NCBI GenBank assembly: GCA_017311315.1
Contig: CM029640.1
Location: 16,274,829-16,338,828, forward strand
Origin: Dendrocalamus latiflorus
Lineage: Eukaryota > Streptophyta > Magnoliopsida > Poales > Poaceae
Reading direction: 5' to 3'
Length of the DNA stretch: 64,000 nt
Positions 10,816 to 21,540 of this stretch are shown here, in pieces; positions within the stretch are counted from its first letter, which is position 1, and the number at the start of each line of letters is the position of its first letter. The translations under genes were made by a program, and so were the position numbers. The notes below the pieces were generated by a model, which was not told the origin of the DNA, ran no database searches, and was given only the letters and a program-made list of their open reading frames with translations.

Positions 10816-11841
10816 TTACTGTGATGGACGCCTCCATGGGTTTGTTTGAGTGTTGGCATGTCCACCCTTGGCTTGTTTGCGCTTCAATTGTTGTTCAGCA
10901 CGTTCAGCTTGATGCACCAAGTCTTGAATGTTGTAGTAATGGACCATCTCCACCCTATCTTGCACATCCTCATTCAACCCATTAAAGAAACGTGCTATAG
11001 TAGCCTCATCATGCTCCTCTGTCCTTGTACAGATCATCAACATCTCCATCTCTTTATAATATTCATCAACACTAGAATTACCTTGGCGTAGTTGTTGCAG
11101 CCGGTTGTACAAGGTCCTAGTGTAGTGTGCTGGGACAAAACGTCGCCTCAAAATATTCTTCAGTTGTGCCCAAGTATCTGGACGAGCTCCTACGCGACAC
11201 AATTGGTTCCACCAAACAAGAGCATATCCGGTGAACTCAATTGTCGCCAAACGGATCTTCTTATCCTCAGTATAGTGATGGCTGTCAAAAATTTGTTCGA
11301 CACGCATCTCCCAATCCAAGTAGTCCTCCGGTTCAGCTTTACCATTAAATGATGGGATAGAAATTTTTATCCGCCCAATTCCATCATCCACGGCAACACG
11401 CTGAACAAACCTAACACCATCATGCATACCTCCACCATGGGCAGCACCTCTGCCACGCATGTCCCTACCACCGTCAGCACCACGGTAGTCCCGAGCATAG
11501 CGCGGTTGTGGAGTAAAGCCCGCTGCACCATCAAAGACCTCCTCGTGTTCGTCGTCTTCATATGGTGCACGTCGTTCGGGATATTGAGGTCCCCGTTCAG
11601 CATGCTGAAATTGTGGTGGCTGGTTGCGTAGCGCCTCCGTCAAAGCATCAATTCGCGTCCCCAAATCATCAAACTTGCCTTCAAGCTTCCGGTGACAACT
11701 TAAGAAGTTGTCACGTGTCGCTTCAAGCACGTGTCGCACCTCGGGCAGCAAAGACTCCGCATATTGGGGCACCTCCCCGATTGGCTCGGCATGATTATGT
11801 CGCGCCATGCCATCTTCAATCTTCATAGAACCCGCCATCAA
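10816..11841 (-). CDS. Gypsy gag protein (capsid)
   Basis: A 341-residue frame. Residues ~1-150 are charged and glycine/arginine-rich; residues ~160-300 form the retrotransposon gag domain (IPSFNGKAEPEDYLDWEMRV, YALVWWNQL, LKNILRRRFVPAHY, LRQGNSSVDEYYKEMEML), ending with a coiled, lysine-rich segment (QAERAEQQLKRKQAK). Gag would form the virus-like particle in the cytoplasm. The frame ends at TAA (10816-10818), after which the same frame continues into the zinc knuckle and protease, so gag-protease fusion here would need readthrough of that stop or the TAA is a point mutation. Confidence 0.85.
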   Translation of the reverse strand: MMAGSMKIEDGMARHNHAEPIGEVPQYAESLLPEVRHVLEATRDNFLSCHRKLEGKFDDLGTRIDALTEALRNQPPQFQHAERGPQYPERRAPYEDDEHEEVFDGAAGFTPQPRYARDYRGADGGRDMRGRGAAHGGGMHDGVRFVQRVAVDDGIGRIKISIPSFNGKAEPEDYLDWEMRVEQIFDSHHYTEDKKIRLATIEFTGYALVWWNQLCRVGARPDTWAQLKNILRRRFVPAHYTRTLYNRLQQLRQGNSSVDEYYKEMEMLMICTRTEEHDEATIARFFNGLNEDVQDRVEMVHYYNIQDLVHQAERAEQQLKRKQAKGGHANTQTNPWRRPSQ

Positions 11842-11876
11842 GAAAAATTCAGCAACCTCGTACCGTGATCAACCAC

Positions 11877-11891
11877 GCTCTGATACCAAGA
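11877..11891 (-). promoter_or_regulatory. Primer binding site of the gag-protease element
   Basis: In element orientation TGGTATCAGAGC, the standard initiator tRNA-Met complement, starts three bases after the 5' LTR end. Confidence 0.85.
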
Positions 11892-13223
11892 TGATGCGGA
11901 CCAACTAAGGATTAGTTGATGCGTAGGGATGGCCCGATCTTTCCCGGTACGATCAGAGAGGTTCCTTCTCCTTGGATAGAGTCTTCTCCTTGTCTTGATG
12001 CAGCAAACAATATTGATAAGGGTAATTTGCACTAGTATGCAAGGCGCACACTAGAAGCAATCCGCCGAACTCCCCAAACCGTGAATTCAGCAAGAAGACA
12101 CGAATTAGAAGAGATGAACCTTGTAGATTCGATGGGCAATCTCAAGAATCTTCTATTCTTGCCTTGCACCAACTCCGCAAACTCCAAACGAGAAAACCTT
12201 GCAATCACGCAATTTGGCCGCCACCAACCATCATGACGATTTTCTTCATTATTTCACGAGTCTAAAAACTTATCATATCATAGCCTGAGTTACAATGGGG
12301 CTAAGGCCCTGGCCTTATATTGGTGCACAATACACGGCCTTGATTACAACTCACGTACTACTTGGCCTAAGGCCGAAACAAACTCCAATATGAACTAAAA
12401 AGGAAATACCTAAACTGCTACCTCTGGTTTGTCTCTTAATATGTGACTTGACCGTGAGGATTCCATGGCTGGCACCTCATCCATTGTTTGGGGCTTCAAA
12501 ATAGCTTTTCAACGAGTCCAAGAACGCCCAAATCGGACTCCGTTTGTGAATGTTATGGACGTTTTATATCGGTCTTGCCAGCTGTCCCAATCCGAGTCCG
12601 AATCGGTTTCAAATCTTTATTTATTTTTGTTTAACGGCCTTCCAAATCCGTTTGGAACCTAAAAAGGAGTCCTTCTCAACCTTTAAAAAGCCATGGTGTG
12701 GTCGGATTTTACACTTACTTGCATTGCAATACTCGGACTCCTTATGTTTGGCAAGTCTCGCGCGTCTCTCCGGACAGCTCGTGCAGCTTCCAATGGAATT
12801 GCCATAACTTTGTGTAGGAAGCTCCAATCAAGCGCCGTTTGATTTGTTGGAAAGTATACTTCATTAGCTTTCCAAATATGTATTTTGTATGCCTTAGAAA
12901 CCTCAGAATTGACGTTGAGAACTTCATGAACTTTGTGGATAGAACTGCAATCACGAGAACTTGATTGATCTTGTGTCTTCCTCTTTAGCCAAACTAACTT
13001 TATTTCTTCTCCATCCACACCTCTAATTCCATGCATTGTTGTCTTGTTTGTACTGCGTAAAGGAGGAATCACATAAGCATCCGCACAAACTAAGGTATTC
13101 TTCTCTCTCCCATAACCGATGGCTTCTTTCTCTTTGCACAATTCAGCACTACTAAGTCTTGTAACTTTAGATTACATAGATGAAGCATAAATCAATGTAG
13201 TGCTCACACTCTTGGCCACATCA
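11892..13223 (-). repeat. 5' LTR of the gag-protease gypsy element
   Basis: A 1,332-bp direct repeat of 8631-9967 with visible substitutions and small indels, more diverged than the 3.6-kb LTR pair at 39518/43821. It retains a copy of the protease-frame C-terminus at 12683-13141 on the minus strand. Confidence 0.9.
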
Positions 13224-13228
13224 GAGAG

Positions 13229-14912
13229 GCTTAGCATGTAGAGAGGAGGTATCCTGGTTGTGCTCCTTTGTGGTTGTTATGGCTTTTGGAGAGGTTGTAA
13301 AGGCTTTGAGAGTTTGTTTTGCTTTTCTTATGGGTTGTTAGAGAGTTGGTGAGAGGCTGTGGGGAGCAGAACAATCCTGTGTGTGCTGCGTCTCTCCTGG
13401 CTTGGTTGTATCTTTGTTTTTCTCAACTGTGTATGGGGCAGTACGGGTTGGAAGTTCTTTGTTTTTCCTTTGTGTGAGTTCTCAAGAGGTGACACTGGAT
13501 TGATCTACTTGTAACCTTTCAGTTCTATGAATCCATGTGAGAATTTCTGTGAAGAGATGCTGGTTCGAGTTGATCTTTGTCTCTGCACTTATTCTTTTTC
13601 TCTGGTTTTTCAGCTCTGTTCTTTCTTGATATCGTTGATTCTGAATTAAATCCTTTTGTTTCAGAACTGGGAAGATGCTCAAGATCATTTGGCTAATACA
13701 TTCCTGAGAACAAAAGAAAGAATCAATTGATTTTCACTTCTCCTTATCTTATGCCACACCTTCGTCTATTCTTGTGTACTTCTAGGGTTCACTGTTTAAG
13801 AAGGTATAGCAAGTTTGATTTCTTGAGTTCTTGCATTTAAAAATGATTTGGTTTCTGCCTACTTGTTCCGAGATTGTTTCTCTGCCGAAAACCAAAAGCA
13901 CATGAACAAAAGATTTGAGTTTCTCAAGCCATTAGAAATTCAGTCTCATTCTCTGCTCCAGATTTCGGCTTTGTTTAAAAAAGAAAAAAAAGGTTCCTGT
14001 TTCTCTCCAAGTATCTTCTTTTGTTTTCAGGTTCTCCAAATTTCCAGTGAAGCATTTGTTTTGTTTGAGCAGTTCTTTCTTCCAAGATGGTTCCCATTTT
14101 CTTGATCTCTGCTCTGTTTTTAGTCCTTTAGCCGTAGTCTTTCTTTGTCAGTTCGCCAGCTTCTTCTCCTTTTCAGATTTGCTTTCCTTTATTTTTTTGC
14201 CACCAGCTTCTTCTCTTTTTCAGGGTGCGGTCCGCAGTTTTTTAGAACCTGTTGTTGTCGGCAGCTGTGTCTTCATTCTATTTTTCGGCTGCAGCCCTAT
14301 TTCCGCAGTTTGCTGTTTTCTTCTCGGGGTTGCTCTCTGCTTTCGGTTTGCAGCAAAACCGGTGGTTAAATCTGCAGTCAGTTTTTCTAAAGCACTGTCT
14401 GCTCTCTGTATTCAGTCCAGTGTTTGGAAGTTTTCGGCCAGCAAGCAGCCTATGTTTGCAGTCAATTTTCTCTGTGATTGTTCCTTCTTAGTAACTACTG
14501 TTCAACCTCTTTTCAGTCCACAGTAAAATCTGTTTACAGTCGCCTCTCACTAGTTTGGGCAAGATCTGTTTGTGCTGACAGAGTTTAGTTATCTGAAAAC
14601 TAAAAAGCAGAACTGAAATTGAAAACCCATCAGTGCAGTCTTGAAAACTTTTATTTTCTGATTTTTTTTTATTTTAGCAGAGTCTGTTTAAAGTCCTTTA
14701 GGTTAAGTTTTCTTTTTATTTTGACAGCTCTGTTGTGCCCTTGTATTTTTTCTTGTTCTTTTGTTAGTCTGGCTTACGACTTTCAGTGAGCGAACTTACT
14801 TTGCCTTCATAGCTGTCAATAGCTATCGGAGAAGAAGAAGGTCGTGTGGAAACTTGGGGTGATTTTTGAATGCACCATTCATCCCCCCTCTGTTGCCGTT
14901 TTCGATCCTTCA
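13229..14912 (+). mobile_element. Copia copy A, 5' LTR, second part
   Basis: Continues the LTR after the gypsy insertion (13224-13228 is the duplicated GAGAG) and ends GATCCTTCA just before the primer site. The downstream part is T- and pyrimidine-rich. Its open frames (for example 14047-14526) look like by-products of low complexity. This LTR is longer than those of copies B (1,985 bp) and D (about 1.73 kb net). Confidence 0.85.
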
Positions 14913-14927
14913 ATTGGTATCAGAGCC
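14913..14927 (+). promoter_or_regulatory. Primer binding site, copia copy A
   Basis: ATTGGTATCAGAGCC directly after the LTR, complementary to initiator tRNA-Met. The same site follows the LTR of copy D at 51668. Confidence 0.9.
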
Positions 14928-14968
14928 AGTTAGCTCTTCCTTGTAGATCTTAACCGGTCTCTAGAGCC

Positions 14969-17880
14969 ATGGCGACAGACAAGTATTCCACCAAGCCCTC
15001 GATCTTCGATGGGATCGACTATCCCTTCTGGAAGAGTCGGATGGAGACCTACATCCAGGCTTAGGGCTATACCATCTGGAGAAAGGTCAAGACCTGATAT
15101 GTTGTTCCTGCCGATGAGAACATCAATGCCGAAAACATGGCCGATGTTGAGGCAAATGCTAAAGCAAGGAATATCATAATTCAGGGTCTGAGCAGAAGCG
15201 AGTTCGATCGCATCTCTCATCTCACTTCGGCTTTCAACATCTGGGTGACCCTCGACGCATACCATGAGGGCACCACCCAGATTAAGACAGTTCGACAGGA
15301 CCAGTTCAAGCGAGATTACAACAAGTTTGAAATGCTCGCTGGTGAGTCCTTGCATGAGTGTTTTTGCGCGATTTCATAAGATTCTGAGCAATCTCCGAGC
15401 GGTCGGTCTCACATACCCCGACTCGGACAACGCTCGACAGATGCTTTCTACTCTTGATCTGCGTGTTTGGGAGATGAAGGTGAGCACCATCAAGGACACG
15501 ACAGACCTCTCGACCTTGACTCTTGATGCGCTGTATTCGCGTCTCAAGACTCATGAGATTGACATAGTCTCTCACAGGTCGAAGTCACAGTCAATGGCAT
15601 TGGTCACCGATCCCAGTCCTGCTTCTGGTATTTTCTCTGATAATGCTGGTTTTTCCCTAGCTACTCTCTATGACGTAACTGATGATCAATTAGAGTAGCT
15701 ATCAGAGGAACAACTAGCCCTTCTAGCCAGAATGTTTTCCCACACATACAAGAGTGTGAGGGACAGAAAGAGAGGAGGGTCGATAATCTGCTTCGAGTGT
15801 GGTGGCCCCAACCACATTCGGGCGAATTGCCCCAAGCTGGAGAAGGGCAAGAACGACCACGGCGGCGTGAGCAAGAATGACTACATCGACAAGAACCGTA
15901 ACAAGAAGCCCCCAGCTCATGTCCAAGGCAAGAAGAAGTTCCACAACCTTGGCAAAGCCAAGAAGCTGTTCCACCGCGTCCTCACCGCCTTTGACGACAT
16001 CGACTTCAGCGATGTGGAGGGGTGGAGTGATGAGACGGGAAGGATGATCAAGACCCCAAGGATGGCGACGACTTCATCGACATGTGCTTCATGGCCCTTG
16101 AGGGCGAAGTCAGCGACAACGAGCTCTACATCGACTCCGATGAGGTATGACCCTCCTATGACCAGCTCAATGATGCATTTCTAAAGCCAGGAAAGTTTTA
16201 TGCTAGATCTAGAGATAGGGTTGTGGATCTTGAGAAGGAAGTAGACAGACTGTCATGGAAGCTTACTTCACTTATATCTGCTCCCTTCCGTGACGAATGT
16301 GACATGTGTTCTTCCCTGCTTGGAGATATGGAGAAACTAAGGACCTCTTATGATAGTCTGACTTCTGAATTTGACATTGTTAAGGTGGAGAATGTTAGTC
16401 TGCTTGCTAAACTAGAAATGAGTAGGGTGGCGCCCTTTCATCTACTGTTGTTGAGACTACTTCTTGCACCTCATGTGAGGATAAGGATAATGCATTTAGA
16501 GGTCTTTATACTATGCTCCTTGATTTGCCAGAAACATGTGAAAATTGCAATAATTTGAAATTGAATCTAAAAAGGGTAGATCATAAAATTGCTGAATTGC
16601 ATGCTTCTTTGCTTGAGCCCATTGTTTCTTGTACCAACTGTCCTAAATTGACCTTTGAGCTTGAATCAGTTTCCAAATAATTTCATGAAATGATTGATCA
16701 AAATAAGAAAATGGCTCAATATGCTTCTAAGGACCCTATTAGCTCACCATGTAACAATTGTGAAAAACTAAAATATGAGTTGATTGCTTTAGATGACAAA
16801 TGTATGAAGCTAACTAAGGACCTACTAGAGAAGTCACAATCTCCTTGTACTGTGTGTGCTGGTGTGGGGAAGAAGTCCGAAGGAGTAGAGACGCTTAGAC
16901 ACGATGACCAAATAGCTAGAGGTAGGATTGTCCCTCCTAGTTCTTGCGAAGACCTCAATGTTGAGGCGGCTGTGTGTGCACATGCCATTCCTTCTTCTGC
17001 TGTTGGTTCTTTCTCCTCTCCCTCTGCTGTCTCCTCTTCCCCCTGCTCTTCTTGCACCTCTCTCTTTCGGGAGTGTCAGTATCTTATGAACACTCTTGAG
17101 AGATTTGTAGGAGGAAAGAAGAAGCTGAATCTTATTCTAGACCAGTCCAAGATTTGCAAGTTCAATCAAGGTCTAGGATACAATTTTCTTGAGGATGTTA
17201 GGAAGCATCCACCTGCTGTTCTCAGACCCATAGTAGCAGGTGTGATCGAGGTCAAGCCCAAAAACCAAAAGGTTGAGTTCAAATCTGCGGGCTTCGTCCA
17301 AGGGATATCTGACAGTAAGGTGGTAACATCTGGTGCTTTGACTTCTCAGAAGGCGAAGTTTCATTGTACCTTCTGTCAGAGGGATGGACATATGATCGAG
17401 AGATGCTTCAGGCGTGCCAAGATCACGCGGAGAGATCGTGTTCGCGATCTTAGGCGTATTCAGGGTCAGCCCCAGACCTTGAGTGCACCTAAAACCGACA
17501 CGAGGCTTAGGGTTGATCACTCTGAGGTGTTTAGGAAGCATCGAGGACTTGGTTTTTTCGGTGTTTCTAATTTTTGTCCTCGATTTGTCTCTGCTCGTGA
17601 TATCCGCCGTTCTGAGGGTAGATCTCGTTTTCCCCATCGAGACAGCTACCCGCGGCGAGATCAGCGTGTTACCGGTGCACCGACTCGCTCTTCCATAGCA
17701 GTCGAACCCGGCAACAGCTTCAGGTCTACCCATAGACCTTTTGGTTCTTTGAGCAACGGAGAGCGTAGGGTAGTTAGAGGTCAGTCGTGTGTGACTACTT
17801 CTTCTGCTCGTGTGACTCAGTATTGGGTTCCAAAATCTCTTTTGATTTATCCCAGTACTGAGCCATTTCTCTCTCGTTGA
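14969..17880 (+). pseudogene. Copia gag, copy A (two zinc knuckles), broken
   Basis: Starts with ATG at 14969 (ATDKYSTKPSIFDGIDYPFW), the typical N-terminus of SIRE/Maximus-type gag. In-frame stops at 15062-15064 and 15095-15097, a frameshift near 15370, a stop at 15696-15698 and a frameshift near 16060 break it. Two CCHC zinc knuckles remain: CFECGGPNHIRANC (about 15789-15830) and CTFCQRDGHMIERC (17365-17406), separated by a long charged, probably coiled-coil region (VDLEKEVDRLSWKL and onward). The frame from 16690 to the TGA at 17878-17880 is open. Pol begins in the -1 frame and overlaps this stop. Non-functional in this copy. Confidence 0.88.
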
Positions 17881-20800
17881 CTCAGGTTCGCCGGGCAGGG
17901 AAGGGAGAGGTTTGGCTCGTAGACTCCGGGTGTTCATGACACATGACCGGAGATTCACGTTGGTTTTCTTCCCTAGCCCGAGCTCCAGGTGATGAGACGA
18001 TCACCTTCGGAGACGCTTCTTCTGGGCGTGTCATCGCCAAAGGTACAACGCGTGTTAATGATTCTTTCATTTTAAAAGATGTTGCCTTGGTTAGTAAACT
18101 GCAGTATAATTTGCTTTAGTCTCCCAGCTTACCGATGACGATTTGGAGGTGAGCTTTAAGAAAAATGCGTGCAAAATTCTTGATTCTTCGGGGAGTCTGG
18201 TTTGCGGGATTTCTAGATATGGGAGGATCTTTCGTGTTGATTTTGTTGAGTCTTCTGGTGATCCTCTTAGGTGCTTAGTTGCTTCTGAGTCCCTTGACCT
18301 TACCTTCTGGCATAGGAGACTTGGTCATATTGGATTTGATCATTTGACTCGAGTTAGCGGTCACGATCTCATTCGTGGTCTGCCTAAACTCAAGATGGTC
18401 AAAGATCTAGTTTGTGCTCCTTGCTGGCACGGCAAGATAGTTGCCGCTTCTCATCCTCCGGTCACAGTGACTATGATTGATGCACCGGGACAGCTGCTCC
18501 ACATGGACACAGTTGGACCAGCTCGAGTGCAGTCAGCAGGAGGGAAGTGGTACATTCTTGTTGTGGTCGCTGACTTCTCGAGGTACTCTTGGGTGTTTTT
18601 CTTAGCCTCGAAGGATGAGATATTTACCCATTTTTGAGGTCTTTTTAGTAGGCTTTCTGTTGAGCTCCCGGGTGCCTTACGAGCGATCCGCAGTGACAAT
18701 GGCACGGACTTCAAGAATTCCTATTTTGAGAGGTTTTGTGATGAGACAGGTGTAGAGCACCAGTTCTCTTCTCCACACGTCCCCCAGCAAAATGGCGTCG
18801 TGGAGAGGAAGAACCGTACCTTGGTCGAGATGGCCAGGACGATGCTTGATGAGTACTCTACACCTAGGAAGTTTCGAGCTGAGGCGATAGCCACTGCGTG
18901 CCATGTTTCGAATAGAGTTTTTCTTAGGGCACATTTGCATCACACTTCTTATGAGTTGAGATACGGGCGAAAGCCAAGTGTCTCGCATTTTCGTGTGTTT
19001 GGTCGCAAGTGTTTCATTCTGAAGTCCGGGAACCTAGATAAGTTCAAGTCACGATCTTGTAATGGGATCTTTCTGGGTTACTCGACTTCTTCGCGGGCAT
19101 ATAGGGTCTGGAACTGCGAGTATAGTAAGATGGTAGAGACCTGTGAGGTGACCTTCGATGAGGCCAGTCCGGGGACTAGGCCCGATATCTCAGGTTCTTT
19201 AGAGCAGTCCGAGACCATATTTGTGGATGATGAGGAGGATGGAGATGAGGGTTGTCTACCCGATCCAGTTCCTTCTCCCACTGAGGTGCCTGCTTCTTCC
19301 ACCGCACCTCGAGGAGATCAGCCCATGCCTTCCACATCTTCTGGAGTTAGTGGCTCTGTTCCTACCTCTTCAGCTCATGAGGTAGAGGCCACTTCTTCAT
19401 CTCATCCAGGACCTCCCCGACATATTCAAAAACACCATCCTTCAGAGCAGATGATAGGAGATCTCTTTGAGCGTGTCACACGCTCAAAATCTGGATTGTC
19501 TCACTTCTGTCTCCACTCTGTCTTTGTTGCCTCTTTCGAGCCCAAGGATGTTAGTCATGCTCTTTTTAATGAGTCTTAGGTCAATGCCATGCATGAGAAA
19601 TTAGAGAACTTTGAGATAAACAAGGTCTGGTCACTCGTTGAGCCCCTAGAGGTCATAATGTCATAGGTACTAAGTGGGTGTTCAAAAACAAGCAGAGTGA
19701 GGATGGGGTAGTCATTCGAAACAAGGCTAGGTTGGTAGCTCAAGGTTTCTACCAGGTTGAGAGTCTAGATTTTGAGGAGACCTTTGCCTCTGTAGCTAGG
19801 CTAGAGGCCATTAGGATCTTGCTTGCATTCGCGGCGTCTAAGGGCTTCAAGCTTTACCAGATGGATGTCAAGAGTGCCTTCCTCAATAGGTATATTGAGG
19901 AAGAGGTCTATGTTAGGCAGCCTCCAGGTTTCGAGAACCCCAAATACCCAACCATGTCTACAAGCTTTCAAAGGCCCTGTATGGACTTAAGCAAGCCCCT
20001 AAAGTTTGGTATGAGAGGCTTAAGTCCTATCTGTTGAGTCATAGGTTTGAGATGGGTAAGGTAGACAAGACCTTGTTCATTCGCAGGCATGGCAATGACC
20101 TTCTACTCGTCCAGATTTATGTGGATGATTTTATCTTTGGTGGCTCCTCTCAAGCTCTTGTCTCACAGTTCTCCGATGTCATGAGCTCAGAGTTTGAGAT
20201 GAGCATGATGGGCGAGTTGAGCTTCTTTCTTGGCTTTCAGATCAAGCAGACTCGGGAGGGTACCTTCTTGCATCAGGGCAAGTACACTCGAGACCTCCTA
20301 AGACGCTTTGATATGAGTGATGGTAAGCCGATGTCCACTCCTATGGCGAGCCAGTTGATCAGAAGGAGTGTCGCAGCATGATTGGCTCTCTCTTGTACCT
20401 CACTGCCTCGAGACCGGACATACACTTCTCTATGTGTCTATGTGCTGGATTTCAGGCTTCTCGTGTATCTCACCGTTGGGCGGTAAAGCGCATCCTTCGG
20501 TACCTTCGAGCTACTATAGACTATGATATCTAGTACTCTTCCTCATCCTGTTTTTCTCTCAGAGCCTACTCGGACGCAGACTTTGCTGGCTGTAGGATAG
20601 ATAGGAAGAGCACTTCTGGCACTTGCCAATTCATTGGCATATCTCTCGTCTTCTGGTCTTCTAGGAAGCAGTCTAGTGTTGCACAGTCCACCGTAGAGGG
20701 CGAGTACGTTGCTGCCGCTAGTTGCTGCAGCCAAGTACTTTGGATGGTTTCGACCCTGCGGGACTTTGGGTTAGCCACAGACAGTGTTCCACTCTTTTGT

Positions 20801-21034
20801 GATAACACTTCTGCTATCAACATTGCCAAGAACCCAGTGCAGCACTCTCGGACTAAGCACATTGATATCAGATATCACTTCCTTCGAGACCATGTAGAGA
20901 AGGGTGATATAGTGCTCCAGTTTGTGGAGAGTGATCACCAGTTGGCTGATATCTTTACCAAGCCTTTGGATAGCTCTAAGTTTTCAGCCTTGCGGGGAGA
21001 GCTTGGGGTGGTTTGTCCTTATGGACTATTGTGA
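17877..21034 (+). pseudogene. Copia pol (protease, integrase, RT, RNase H), copy A, broken
   Basis: Order protease - integrase - reverse transcriptase - RNase H identifies Ty1/copia. Protease: WLVDSGCS then a TGA where copy D has CGA, HMTGDSRWF, ITFGDASSG. Integrase: FWHRRLGHIGFDHL, CAPCWHGK, LLHMDTVGPA, AIRSDNGT, VVERKNRTLVEMARTML. Reverse transcriptase: FKLYQMDVKSAFLN and IYVDDFIFGGSS. RNase H: SDADFAGCRIDRKST, LFCDNTSAINIAKNPVQ, HQLADIFTKPLD. Stops interrupt it (for example near 18636 and 19579) and frameshifts occur in the RT and before the RNase H. The natural end TGA is at 21032-21034. Non-functional. Confidence 0.9.
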
Positions 21035-21067
21035 GGGGGAGCTTTGTACTTCATGACTTATCATGTT
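21035..21067 (+). mobile_element. Copia copy A, start of 3' region, then broken off
   Basis: GAGGGGGAGC and following bases match the post-RNase H region of copies B and C up to about 21067, where similarity stops; the 3' LTR of copy A is absent. Confidence 0.7.
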
Positions 21068-21540
21068 TAAAAAGAAAACTTGCCCCCAAAAGTACTAACT
21101 CAAATCCTCTCTCCGATAGATATAAAATCTATGAAAAGAAGGATTCTTAAGTTCTCTGAGAAATCTGACAGGACAACCAAGCAAAGGAGAGATTAAGACA
21201 TAAGAGAAGCCAAAGAAAGTATTCACAAACTCTCTTCTCTCCCAAGGCTACACAAGCTATGAAGAGTAGAGATTCAAACTTTTTGGATCCTCAAACTACC
21301 AGAGGAGAGAAGAAGACAATAAGCATCAGAGAGGAGACCCAACACACAGCACTGAAAAAGAAATAGCCACATATAACTGGGGCCAGTCAGACCGCTACTT
21401 ATGGACCAGTCAGACCGCATTCATACGGCCGGTCTGACCGCCATTGGGCGACCGGTCTGACCGCCAGTCCGGTCTGACCGGCATGAAGCGGGCGGTCTGA
21501 CCGCTGAAGAGAGGCCGGTCTGACCGGTTATCTCTGTCAG
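21068..21540 (-). mobile_element. Inverted fragment of a related copia LTR (U5 side)
   Basis: Read on the minus strand it resembles the downstream part of the copia LTRs: an array of short palindromes, a pyrimidine-rich stretch, then TATCTATCGGAGAGAGGA and TTTTGGGGGCAAG, similar in layout to 34370-34420 of copy B. The palindromes are GGTCTGACC, unlike copy B or D, so it is a different subfamily. No terminal CA or target duplication is visible at either junction. Confidence 0.6.
21383..21527 (-). repeat. Array of GGTCTGACC palindromes in LTR fragment
   Basis: GGTCTGACC cores at 21431, 21454, 21471, 21494 and 21517, plus degenerate AGTCAGACC at 21385 and 21408. Spacing is mostly 23 bp. Flanks extend the palindrome (GCGGTCTGACCGC, CCGGTCTGACCGG). 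Confidence 0.85.

Larger units (their letters stand above)
8631..13223 (-). mobile_element. Complete gag-protease-only gypsy element (CRM-like, non-autonomous)
   Basis: A minus-strand element with LTRs at 11892-13223 (5') and 8631-9967 (3'), each starting TGATGTGG and ending GCATCA in element orientation. The target duplication GAGAG is exact (8626-8630 and 13224-13228). The primer site complementary to initiator tRNA-Met and a polypurine tract are present. The 1.9-kb interior encodes gag and protease only: no reverse transcriptase, RNase H or integrase. The gag signature (SFNGKAEPEDYLDWEMRVEQ, EQQLKRK) is of the type I associate with CRM/chromovirus gags; similar non-autonomous relatives exist in rice. 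The lineage call is an inference. Confidence 0.85.

Noticed and set aside
14047..14526. Cysteine/phenylalanine/serine-rich 159-residue frame
   Set aside because: Lies in the pyrimidine-rich part of the copia A LTR; composition explains it.
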